A DNA stretch of 64,000 nt, taken from contig JANQBS010000174.1 in NCBI GenBank assembly GCA_033085395.1, positions 22,029 through 86,028 of the forward strand. Reading direction: 5' to 3'. The position numbers were made by a program, and so were the translations under genes. Below the pieces are notes generated by a model that was not told the origin of the DNA, made no database searches, and saw only the letters and a program-made list of their open reading frames with translations. Position 1 is the stretch's first letter. Each line of letters opens with the position of its first letter. This DNA comes from Xanthoparmelia taractica. Taxonomy: Eukaryota > Ascomycota > Lecanoromycetes > Lecanorales > Parmeliaceae. This document shows, in pieces, positions 48,273 to 59,137 of the stretch.

Positions 48273-49160
48273 GAGGGCAATGCAGCATTATGATTTTGTA
48301 TATACTTTACCTTTCTCCAGGCGTGCTTGCGAGGATGGATACCAATATTCGTAGAGGAGTGAAGGATTCAAGGGGCAGCGACTTGTATATACTCGTGGGT
48401 ATGCTGCCTCTTGAGGTCTCAATGAATGAAACAAACTTGGAATTCTTTTGACTTGTTCTTTAGCGATGGACCTGTGTGTGTGTGCATGCTCGGAGAATTG
48501 ATCGTCGAATGTAACCGAATTTCGTACCTCTGCTACATACCAGCTCTGCATCACCTTGAGCGAAATAGCCTCTCGGATTTGATCTACGAATAGCTCCTCC
48601 TACTACTACACACAAACACACACACACACTGGAATACCGATAAATATTGATGAGCACATCTACCACATCTTTCTCAAAGATCTGTGGATTTTCTTTCGAG
48701 GGTCCTCTTGTGAGGAACGTCGTGGTTTATTTGGTTGGTGGTCGGCTGGTTCTTCCAAGGTGCTTGGCGGTAATGCTCGCGAGCCGATCGAGCGGCTTGG
48801 GGGATGGAGCTGGATCCTTGGACTCGTGGTAGAATAGGGGAATGATGGTTCTTGGATGTGCTTTTTCGGGCCTATTTGGTGTTGATCTCGTGGTCTTTAG
48901 TTCTGACAAGGGGTCTTCAGCGGATGCGTGGCCTCCTTGTTTCTTGAACATGTGGACCGAAACTCCAGCGTAGCAAGCCCGTTTCAATAATGATAAAGGG
49001 TGAACCTTTGGCAGCGATCTATCATCATTAAGGGGAGTCGTTTTAAGCACGAAAATAAGAGACAGTCATGGGGAATGAACCGTAAATAAAGCAAGCAACA
49101 AGGATGTCCGATGAATGGTTTTCCAATATTGAAGCTATAATAAGCAGTGAACATCTAACG
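48273..49160. other. Intergenic with CA microsatellite
   Basis: Contains an (AC)n tract at about 48607-48630. A 107-codon minus frame at 48727-49050 lacks an ATG start and recognisable motifs, so it is not called. Confidence 0.5.
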
Positions 49161-50001
49161 CTATGCAGGCAGAACTTCCTTGCTCGTATCATAGTCAATT
49201 TCCCTAATACCGTCCTTATCTATGACCTTGACCAACATCTGCACCTAGGATTAGCTCGTCTTAGGAAGCGTTGAGCAAACTTACCCCTTTGAAATCTATG
49301 GGCAATCTCCGCTTCAGCTCATCCGTACACATTCTCAGTATCTTGAGCCCCTGCTCAAAGTCAATGTCTGGGTGATGGTGTTTGTCGAGTATCGATAAGC
49401 AATAGTATCTGGACCTCCCGTAAGCAAAACGATTTTTATGGCCGTATCTATCTAGATGAACAGCTCTAGAATGGAGAGACGACGTACTGAGCATAACCAT
49501 GGGCTGCATATGGTAGAGGGGCCAACGACGCCAAGTAGTCGAGCCAGTAGAGATGCGGTTCTTTCGTGATGGGATCCATTCCTCCAAGTAGCAAGTTCAC
49601 AGTATATGGTTTCCTTGACCTCAGACTCCTCGCTAATTCTCCTCGGACAAAGCTTGCAACCGCTGAAGGTCCCAAATCGGTGTCATGTCGCATCGAATAG
49701 AGCTGGATGTTGGCCTGTATGAATTCTGCAAATTGCACTACCCACCGCAAGTTAGCTGGATCTGTTTTGAGCGTGACTCCATATCGCTGTACCTGTGTCG
49801 CCTGCTTCTCCCGAGAACGCCATTAAGGTATGCTTGTTGAGCTGCTTCGTCTTGTCATCAGAAGCTTTGAGAATGGTAGCACCTCTCATTGCGGCCTTTG
49901 ACGCCGCAACGATGGTGTAATCCTTGCCGGTAAAGCCGAGTAAAACTTCCCTGGTGACCCATTAGCCGCTGTATTATACTCTTCAAGGCACTACTTTACA
50001 T
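49161..50001 (-). CDS. PRE1: PRE1, 20S proteasome beta-4 subunit (start codon split by intron)
   Basis: Pre1 (human PSMB2) is a non-catalytic beta subunit of the 20S core. Five exons on the minus strand, 50001-50000, 49950-49793, 49737-49488, 49408-49285 and 49244-49161, give 205 aa. The first coding exon carries only AT of the ATG (CAAGAT followed by the donor GTAAAG); the acceptor ACCAG supplies G, then EVLLGFTGKDYTIVAASKAA, the family N terminus. No other in-frame ATG precedes this block. Other joins are GDT-VQFAEFIQAN, GYA-Q-YYCLSILDK and IDFKG-VQMLVKVIDKDG. Family blocks GDTVQFAE, NLLLGG, LYWLDYLA and PYAAHGY are present. No propeptide or catalytic Thr is expected in beta-4. The start lies only about 100-150 bp from the AT-rich RIP block. 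Confidence 0.93.
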
Positions 50002-53000
50002 CTTGACGTGAAGTCCCTGGTGGATGAGAGTGAGTTCAAGAGGTGCAGGTAGCTATAGGTCTACGCGTGAGCTAGGTTGGGATTACGAAGGAAGGTCTGG
50101 CGAGACTGCCAAGAAGATAGAAATCTACCCCGGCCTCACCCCCGATCGGGCATCGGGTGAGCGCCGCTCTATTGTCGCGCGAGAGAAAAATAATTCTAAA
50201 TAACTACACCCCTCGTGTGAATAAGCTATTATTTAATTCTTACTTTTTAAAAACTATTATATTTCTTTTTCACGTAAATAATTAATTTATAAATACTTAG
50301 ATAGATCTATAGCGATTATAATAATAAAAAGATTTAATCTTAGTTTAAGCTCTTTTTAATTATTCTTTCTATTTTTCTTAATAATTTTTAATTTATTATT
50401 TTTCTATTTTCTTCTTTCTTTTCTTTTCTCTTCTCGCTTATATAATTTATATAGTTATTCGCTTCTTTATTCTCGTCTTAAGATTATTCGCTCGAATTTA
50501 TACTCTAGATCTATTTAGCTACGACGAATCGCTTTAAGCTTTAACGCTATTAATCTTTATTAAAAAGTTTCTCTCTATAATCTCTTATCTTTTATACTTC
50601 TAACTTTATTATCTTTATTATCTTTATTAGAATATTATCTCTAGAAATCGTTCTTAATAGTTCTCTTTCTACACTCTCTCGATTATTATCTTCTTATTTA
50701 TATCTCTCTTATCGTTCTGTAAGGGCGAAAGCACTTAGCGTAGACTAATAGAACTCGCTTAACTCGCTTGCTAGACTATAAGCTACGCAGCAAGGGCGAG
50801 TATCTAGTATACTTGGCAGAAGCCTTAAATATTCGCGAATTTTCTTTTTCTTTCTTTCTTTCTTAGCTATTAGTTTATTTAATAATTTAGATAATTACTC
50901 TAATATCTACGTTTATAAATCTCGCTAATTATTTAGCTACTACGTAGCTTTATTAAAAAGATATCTTATTATCTTATAGTTCTAATAGCTTCGTTCACAC
51001 GAAGCTATTTAATTAATTATAATAAGTAACTCGCGAGTCGATTCTATTGATTTACGAAATAGAAATATCTTATTATTAATTATTAGTAATATTTTTAATT
51101 AAGTAGATAAAGATAATAATTACGAAGACGACTCTTATTAAAATATATCTACTTTATAATTAAGTTATTAAGATATTAATTATAATATTAATACGAATTT
51201 TATTAATATTATCGACGAAAATAGTAATCGCTAAAGTGTTATACTTAATAATTCTATATTAATAAGTAAAGATTCTCGTCTTATAGACTTAATATAAATT
51301 TAATATTTTCGACTCTTAAAGCTTAATATTAAAAAATAATTAATTATTAAAAAATTTAAGTTAATCGAAATATAAAATATATAAAAATATCGTCGCGAGT
51401 ATAGCGACGATTATTATCGCGATGCGAGTTATAAAAAGATAAGCGTTATTAAAGTATCTAATACGTAATATCTTAATAATTATAACTCGAAAATTATATT
51501 TATTCGAAATTACGAGAATTATATTATCTCGATATCTCGTATCGATTTACGAATAAATAAAGAAAAGACTCACTAATCTTTTATTTTCTTAATCGATATT
51601 AAGAAATAGATTTAAAGAAATACTTAAGATATTATTTTATATAATATCGATAAATCTAGCTAAAAGAAGTATAAGAAGTAATACTTAAATTAAGTTTGTA
51701 ATCTAATTATTAAATTTTATAATATAAGTTATTAATTAATTAAAGCGATTATAAGAGACTAATAATTAATTATAAGCTTTAATAATTATCTTATCACGCT
51801 ATAATCGTAGCGAGATCGCTATATAATCGATACGAAACGTATAAAAATTCTACGAGATAGAGTAATAGAGAAAATTTCTCTAAAAGTAATAAAGAAGATA
51901 ATTTAATCTATTATTTATATCGTATTACTATAGTAATATTAAAATATTAAATAAAGATTATAAAGAATAAAGAAATTATTTACTTTAAATAAGACTTATT
52001 CTAATAATAAGATAAGTAATTAAAAAAATAGTAATTAATAATATACGAAGTTTAAGAAATAATATATTAAAAATTAAAAGAATTAAAAGAAGAGATTATT
52101 TTCTTCGACGTTATAAGATTAAAAGTCTACGCGAATTAAATTTAAAGATAATAATTTTAATATTAAATATAGAAGATCTTTTTCTAAGATTTAATACTTT
52201 AATTATAAATAGATAAAATATTATAAGAATTCGTTTAAATATTTAAATTATATTACGAGTAATAAAATACGTAATTAAAGCTTTAATAAGAAAAAAGATA
52301 AAGTCTAATACTCGTCGCTATAGTATTAAATATATTATTTATTAAGCGACGATCTCGCTCTCTATTATTAAGAGATAAAATTATTATATTAAGTAATAAG
52401 CGTAATATTATCGCTTTAATAAATATTAATAATAAAAAAATCTTTATATTATAATCTTTTATTAAAGAGATATAAGTTTTTAAGTTTAAATATATATTAA
52501 TTATAATATATACTATTAATAATTATTAAATATTCTTATATAAGATATATAATTTAATATTTAATCTTATAAATAATTAAGAAAGAAAGTAAGAGTAAAT
52601 CTTAAAGACGTATATCGTAAATATACGAGAATATAATCTTATTCTTAATTTCCCTTAAATCTATAATATCGATTCTAATATTTATTAACGCGAGTAATTC
52701 TAAATCTATCGCGACTTTCTCGTAAATAATAAGAATTAAGAAAATATCGCAATAATAGATATCGAATAGTTTACGTTATTAATTAATATAGCAATTACGT
52801 ATAATCTAAGATAAGCGTATATCGTATTCTTATATTAGATCTTATCTAAAAGTAATAAAAATAGCTACGATAAAGCTATGCGATATAATGTTACGTAGCT
52901 AGATAATTCTAGCGTGTCTAATTAGCTAGAGTACGTATTAGAAGTCTTTTTAGAAGAGCTATCTAATAGTCTTAATACGTATAATTAAGTATCTTATAGA

Positions 53001-53115
53001 TCTATTATCTAATAAGCTATCTAAGAGCGATTCGATTTATAATATATCGTATAATAAGCTTATAGCGATTAGAAACTATTTAAATAGTGCGCTTAAAAAG
53101 AAGTAAATTCGATTC

Positions 53116-53611
53116 TTAAGTAACTAGATTAGCTCGTTAATACTATTTATTAAGAAAGTAGATAACTCGCTACGACTTTATATCGACTATCGAGAGCTTA
53201 ATAAAATAATTATTAAGAATAATTACTTGTTATCGCTACTCTTAGAAATCTTAAAAAGATTTATATATATGAAGTACTTTATTAAGATTAATATTTATAA
53301 CGTATATTATAAAATACGAGTGCGAAAGAGAGACGAGTGAAAAATTATTTTTTAAACTCGCTATAATTAGTTTAAGTATTAGATAATATCTTTTAATCTC
53401 GTAAATACTCTCGTAATCTTTTAAGTCTATATAAATAAAGTATTTAAATTATATATCGACGTTTTCTACGTGATATATCTAGATAATATATTAATTTATT
53501 CTAAGACGAAAGATTTATATTAAGAGTATATACGTAAGATACTACGTGCACTATTAAAGCATCGACTCTATACGAAGTTATCGAAATATATTTTTAATCG
53601 CAGCGAGATTA
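53116..53611 (+). mobile_element. Ty3/gypsy-type reverse-transcriptase relic, RIP-mutated
   Basis: One plus-strand frame, full of stop codons, still reads as a Ty3/gypsy reverse transcriptase: LFIKKVDNSLRLYIDYRELN, then FIKINIYN, then ISFNLVNTLVIF, then VIYLDNILIYSKTK, the degraded form of the catalytic aspartate motif. Stops fall at codons where Trp or Gln is normal (DE then stop then KIIF), the change pattern of RIP (G-to-A, C-to-T). Not functional. Confidence 0.85.
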
Positions 53612-53884
53612 CGGGTCGGAAAGGTGTGGTATATTTGATGGTATGGGACCAGTTTTTCGAATATCATATCGAAAGGTATGGGATATCCCATACTCCCATT
53701 GAGGTTTTAATAAATATATTATATAATATTTTTTTTATATTCTAAAAATACGTAAAAAGCTTAAGCGAACGCTTATATAATTATAAAATTTTATAAATAG
53801 ATTAAAAAGATATAATTTTTTAAAAAAAGTTGAAAAAAAGTTGAAAACGACTATGTTTAACAGATATCACACCTTTCCGACTCG
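53612..53884. mobile_element. 273-bp MITE-like element with terminal inverted repeats, TA-flanked
   Basis: Left end CGGGTCGGAAAGGTGTG and right end, reverse-complemented, CGAGTCGGAAAGGTGTG; the next bases (GTAT against ATAT) extend the repeat. A TA dinucleotide sits directly outside both ends, as for Tc1/mariner-type insertion. The interior has no coding capacity. It is inserted within the gypsy relic just after the reverse-transcriptase part. A second copy, inverted, starts at 63927. Confidence 0.8.
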
Positions 53885-56243
53885 TAATTCCAGTAAATTA
53901 TAAGTATATAATAGCTTCTTTTTATTAGATTCGATTAATTTATATTGAATACGCTCGTTAATATAGATAAAGAGAAAACGATTTAGATTAATAAGAATTA
54001 AATTCTAAATTAATTAAGTATATTCGTCTAAGATTAAATTATCTACTATCTACATTAAATAATTAGTTAACTTATTAAAAATAGAACTAAATCTAGCTCT
54101 AGTCTTTTAGAATACGACTAGATTATTAATATAGACTCAAATAAAGATCTTATGTGAAAGAATACGTGACTTTAATTACGAAAGACCTAGAAATCCCATA
54201 TACATATAGGTTAATAATCTGAAGATATATATCTCTAGAAAAAACGAGTCATGAACTTTTTAAATGTAGACTTCGAAGTCTAATCAATAGATTTAATAGC
54301 GTATTTGCGTGAGTTTAAGAGAGTTGCTATTACGTGTAACTCTATAATCTATATTAGAAATCGCTAGTGTTATAGAGTATTAGTGATAAATAATAGCTAG
54401 TATTACTCGATATAGAGAATAGTTATTAGTCTCTAAAAGATACTAGATCTTATATATTAATATTAAGATTCGACGTGTCGTAATTATATTTTATTAGAAC
54501 GTCGAATCTAAAAGAATTAAAAGAATACACGTGTTAGACTTCTTCTTTTTATTGATTTAAGGGAAAGCTTACTAAGAATACTTCTAAATTGCTAGCGAAC
54601 TTCTATATAAAGAATCTAGCAATCTCACTTAAGTGTCTTATTAAGTAATACAATAAAAAATCAAGGCAATGCGCTTCAAATAGATCTTAATCTAAAATTC
54701 TTATAGTATCTAATACTCTTTAAAAGATACCTTAAAATTTTTAATTACTAATTAAGTTCTATATATAAGTTTTCTTTATTAAGATACTTAAAAGATATAT
54801 CTACAAATTTATAAAGTTTATTTCCACACGAATTTCGTCGGGTTCGCACAATTAACACGATTTAGTATATTTAGTCTTATTCGCTCATATCGATAAAATT
54901 TAGTTAAATTAGCAACTACTTGAAAATTTAGTAAATAGAGTTGCTATTAACATAATTAGCACGATTTAGCAAGTAAAATAATTTTAATTTTTATACGCAA
55001 AGTCCTTATAAGGTCTCGTAGCAAGTACTTAATAATATACGTTACGTACTTCGAATATTACCCTCGCGAGAATTTAATCTAAAACTTACGATTTCGAGAT
55101 CTATTTCGAGGTGACGTTGATAATCGTCGCTATATATCGCTATCGAATCTCATTATCGATTATAAAAAAAATTATATAGAGCTAAATATAGAGTAAAGTC
55201 ACGTGACTAATATTAATAGTAAGTATAGCAAGTAGTATTTACTAACTAAGCGGAATTCGCGCGAATATTTAATAAAGTTGCTAATCCGACGAAATTCTTG
55301 ATTTTAGCCCTAGCCGCGCGATTAGCAATTTTAAATCTAGTAGAAACTTTTTAAATTTATAGATATATTCTTAATTAATAGTTGAATTTCGTGTGAGTTA
55401 TAAGATATATAAAAAACGTGATATAACTTAAAAATCTCCTAAATTTAAGTCTAAAGAAATAATATTATAGCGTACATATCGATAGTTAAAGAATTTATCT
55501 TTTAGAGCTTTTCATCGATAGCGATATGAGTCTAACGTAATACGTATTCTAGCTGGGTAACTATATTCATGATTTTGTATTTATTAATTTCGAAATTAAT
55601 ATAGAAATATCCCCCGTTAGTATCATATTCTAGGGATACGTAAACTAGAAAATTAATAACTCTTTCACGTCGAATATTATTTAACTCGTCTATATAGAAG
55701 TTTAGCTAACGTGCGACCTTTAGTCGTAGTTTTATCTTGTTTTAAATATTATCGTGATATTCGTTTAGAATATAATCACTTAGAGTCTTTCGATTCGAAG
55801 TAATATACTTATTATTAATATAATAGAGATACTCTCGTACGTAAGAGTTCTCGTAATAATTAAATAAAAGATTAGTTATATAAATAACTATTTCAGCACG
55901 TTTTTAATAATTGGTCTTGATTTGAGATATTGTAGCAATTAGATTTAAGAGAATTTACTACGTAATAGTAATAGACTCGTTCGAATATCTATTATTATAA
56001 TACGACTTATATTTATTTAAGTGTTTTTATAGATTAATAATATTATAATTTAACTCTTTCTAATAGTACTTATATCTCTTACGAGAATTTCTATAGAGCG
56101 AATTAATAACTAAATAGAAGGTCTTATCGACGGTTAATTCTTCGATTTAAAGTCGTCTAGTAATGCTCGAGATATGACTATATAATAGACTAGATTAATT
56201 AAGTAGATAGATGGCTAGATAGATAACTAGAAAGATTATAGTT

Positions 56244-56350
56244 AGGTGGCAAATATTTGAAAGATCGAAGAAATGCTTACATAAGCAATTGTGCGCAATT
56301 TGTGAATATTGTGCAATTTGCATGCAATGGTGAGCAAATTGTACCACCCA
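56244..56350. repeat. Short inverted-repeat element at the edge of the AT-rich block
   Basis: Begins GGTGGCAAATATTTG, ends CAAATTGTACCACCC, so the ends are imperfect inverses. ATGCTTACATAAGCAATTGT (56273-56292, on to 56295) is shared with 16947-16969 in reverse. Probably a miniature element. Confidence 0.45.
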
Positions 56351-56506
56351 ATCACAGCACGGCTGACCGACAAGTTCAAGAGACTAGCCTTCTTTAAGAA
56401 GGATTCGACTACCTACCTAGATCATACTTTCATCTAGGTCTCTAGATCCTACTATGCACCACTCAAGACTTTCCATTTATACCTCAGATTGTAGCCCTCA
56501 ACCTCG

Positions 56507-57017
56507 ATGCTTGACGCTAAGTACGACCTCCTAAGAAATACTGCGACTCATCCATTCGTACCTCCGACGGCTGATGAGAAGACTACGAATGAATCTGCTT
56601 TCTCCTGGTATGTCTTCCCTTTTGACCAATTTTCAAGAGTCTTGGCTGACTGCGCCCTTGGAAGATGGAGGGGAAATCCGTGGCTTATCGTCTCTCTTTA
56701 TTCTGCAGAACATTATGGAGAAGATTCGGTTCATCCACGATCTGAGTATCGAACCTTTATCATGTGACTATTTTGATATGGTTTGGTGGCACCAGCACTG
56801 GAGGGTACCCTCTCTTACCATCAAAGCTATAAAGTATTCAGCCGCTGAGATTTGCAGCATTATTGCCCTTATGCTCGGGCGACTTCGTATGTCTGTTACT
56901 GAATGTATCGCTGCCTACGTTACCATGAGCGAGAAGGTCTTTGGTCAGCCACAGAACTTTACCCAACGCGAGAAGTTCGATCCTCAGGCTCTTGAGGAGG
57001 CTATCAACGACCGATAG
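56507..57017 (+). pseudogene. Patatin-like phospholipase relic
   Basis: Fungal patatin-like phospholipases begin with DGGGIRGLSSLLIL and have a GTSTGG lipase motif before IALMLGRLRM. Here the frame from 56574 reads DGGEIRGLSSLFILQNIMEK, then about 40 residues later SIIALMLGRLRMSVTECIAA and YVTMSEKVFG. The oxyanion-hole Gly has become Glu, a G-to-A change, and the nucleophile motif is replaced by AAEICS. An earlier frame from ATG 56507 (MLDAKYDLLRNT) may be the 5' part. It stops at 57017 (EEAINDR). The catalytic Ser motif is gone, so I call a pseudogene. Confidence 0.6.
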
Positions 57018-57179
57018 TACACTACTCGACACGGACGAGGAGTGCAGTCTTCAAGACCTCAATGCACCTTCAGAGCCATGCGGATTGGTCGCGCCTCGCC
57101 AGAATTGTCGCAAAGATACCATGCAAATATCTAGTCCACAGTCGGACTATTTGGATCTTTGGATGAAGGAGAATCGTTG

Positions 57180-57945
57180 TGAGTGAGGAGGTGCGCCATT
57201 TGTGGAACTATCTGATAGCCGAGCCCGATTCTGGAAATGACTCATTGAGCCTGGCCAAAAGTGGAACCTTCGATGATGACTGTATTCCATCCCAAAGTAT
57301 GTTGGCACGCCAGTGGATTCGTACGAGCGGGAAACATAACAGAGATCTACTACTTACCAAGGAAAACATTCACGGACCGCACAGATAACCGCGTTCACCC
57401 AGATACAAAGAAAATTTCACTATCTCCGAATTCTGCGCAGCGTATTAATAGGCGCAAAGCAGCTTCCGATCAACTCAAAGACAAGCTCCGCACCGCTTTC
57501 AAAGCAAGCAGCCCAAGACCAGAAGACCCTACTCAGCGACGTGTCACCTTCCAATCTCCTCCCACCAAACGAGCACCTTCCGAGACTTATCCTACTCTTC
57601 GTCAACGCGAGCGTCCACGTTCAAATCGAGTAGAAGATAACGGCACTAAATCATTACATTGCAATCCATGGCGGTACGACATCCACTCTTGAGTGCTTCT
57701 CTCACTGCCTACGTATATGGAAGGTTCAACGGACTTCGGGTCCTCAGCAGCGCATCGAAGAGCTTATCAGGGACGTTAAACACCTGAACCAAGGACTGTC
57801 CTACTATAAAGATACAAGGAAGGTTCTTATGAAATTGTTCGACTCGGTCAAGGCATCTCATGAGGCACTACAGATCGCAGTGGCAGAGGCAGATCGAGAG
57901 TTAGCGATCTCGGAACAGGGGACGGCGATATCTGTCAAGGTTTAG
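57180..57945 (+). other. Possible coding remnants, charged and coiled-coil-like
   Basis: Two frames without clear joining. One at 57261-57692 is Arg/Ser/Pro-rich (KKISLSPNSAQRINRRKAAS). One from about 57691 to a stop at 57945 has a coiled-coil look (QQRIEELIRDVKHLNQGLSY, then LFDSVKASHEALQIAVAEAD) but no ATG of its own. Codon structure looks protein-like, yet I cannot build a gene. It might be the 3' part of the patatin-like relic or of an unrelated gene. Confidence 0.25.
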
Positions 57946-58250
57946 CGATAGGCGCTGGAGGAGGGTCATTTGTCTGGAATTTTGTTGCACATCTCTCACC
58001 ATGATTCTTTTGATAGGGTAAGATACCAAAATGGCGCTTTCCTTCATTTACATAAGCATAGGGTCAATGCTTAGCGGATGTGCCCCAAGAATAGGGTAGC
58101 ATCGCGGCAGCCAAAAAATTCAACAAGCTCTTCTCAATGGATCTTGCATTCGCTTTTCTGGGTATCTGGTGCTGAACTCGTTGACTCCACCGTCACTTCC
58201 TTGATCCCTTGTAGTGTATTCAAGCCTCGTATCATCCGGCAAACCCTCCT

Positions 58251-58795
58251 TCATCTCCTCCCCTTCCCTTTGCCCTTCCCCTTCCTCTTCCTCCCACCCG
58301 TAACCTGCACCTCCTCCACCACCTCCACCTCCTCCTCTTCCACCCCCTGCTCATCATCACCCACACCCAGCGCCTCCACGACCCCCCTCCATTCCATCTC
58401 GCCAATCCTCCTCCTCTTCCTCTTCGTCTCCCCCTCCCCCTCCATCTCCCCCTCCCTCCACCTCCTCACAACCTCCTCCTCCCGACTCTCCATCCGATGG
58501 AAGCATGCATGGTGCCCGCAGCCGTCGCAGTCGAACGAGGAGGATGCCTTGAGCGGGTGGATCATGAAGCGGTAGCAGGGGCACGTGGAGACGAGGGAGG
58601 TCCGTTGCGAGCAGGGGCCTTGGGGTGGGGTGTATGACATCTGTGGGGTTTTGAGAGGAAGGTTAGTCAGTTTGCTGGATTTTTTGGGTTGGGGGTGAAG
58701 CGGGTATGAACTACCTGAGTCCAGATACTCGAAGTGGATTGTTCTTGTCGTTGCTGTTGTTGTTGGTTTTGGAGCTGGAGCGGGATACTGGCCAT
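58251..58795 (-). CDS. Hypothetical Cys/His-rich small protein
   Basis: Two exons on the minus strand, 58795-58715 and 58640-58251, joining in phase 0 at SSIWTQ-MSYTPPQGP, give 156 aa. The first exon encodes a Gln-rich start (MASIPLQLQNQQQQQRQ). The core has paired cysteines and histidines, STCPCYRFMIHPLKASSSFD followed by CDGCGHHACFHRME, a possible zinc-binding motif I associate from memory with uncharacterised fungal proteins. The second half is Glu/Lys/Arg-rich and ends in repeated GKGKGKG. No known function. It sits in a gene-bearing island between two AT-rich RIP-like blocks and appears undamaged. A plus-strand frame over the same region (58078-58575) is a low-complexity shadow. Confidence 0.6.
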
Positions 58796-59137
58796 TGCTG
58801 GCTGCGCCGTGAGATGATATAGTGGTTGTGAGAATTTTTGTGCTTTGAAGAGAGAAAAGGAGGGAAGTTATGAAGGGGAGCCGCCCATGATGGTGTTATC
58901 CATGGTTTGATTAGATATATTCTACTCTTCTCTAGTCGGAGGAGGAGATGGACATCGTACGGTGAATGTGAATGTGAACGTGCTAGTTCATCATACGTAG
59001 GTAGAGTTATGTACACGGACAGGAGCGCGATGAAGGAAAGTGAAGAGGGAGGGAGGGAGGGGTACTTGGAGAAAGAAGGTATGGACAGATAGTGTTGCTG
59101 TGGTGTTGTGTTGTGCTTCGAGTAAATACCTTATATA

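Larger units (their letters stand above)
50150..56243. mobile_element. AT-rich RIP-degraded block with retrotransposon relics
   Basis: About 6 kb of extremely AT-rich DNA, mostly TA, TTA and TAA words, with no open frame of 60 codons or more on either strand. Less AT-rich scraps occur at about 50725-50830 and 54830-55330. It holds a Ty3/gypsy reverse-transcriptase relic and a nested miniature element (listed separately). I could not find long terminal repeats by eye. Confidence 0.85.

Noticed and set aside
48727..49050. 107-codon minus-strand frame
   Set aside because: Starts at GTG, no family resemblance; left as intergenic.
58078..58575. Plus-strand 165-codon Ser/Pro/Thr-rich frame
   Set aside because: Antisense shadow of the Glu/Lys-rich second exon of the gene at 58251-58795.
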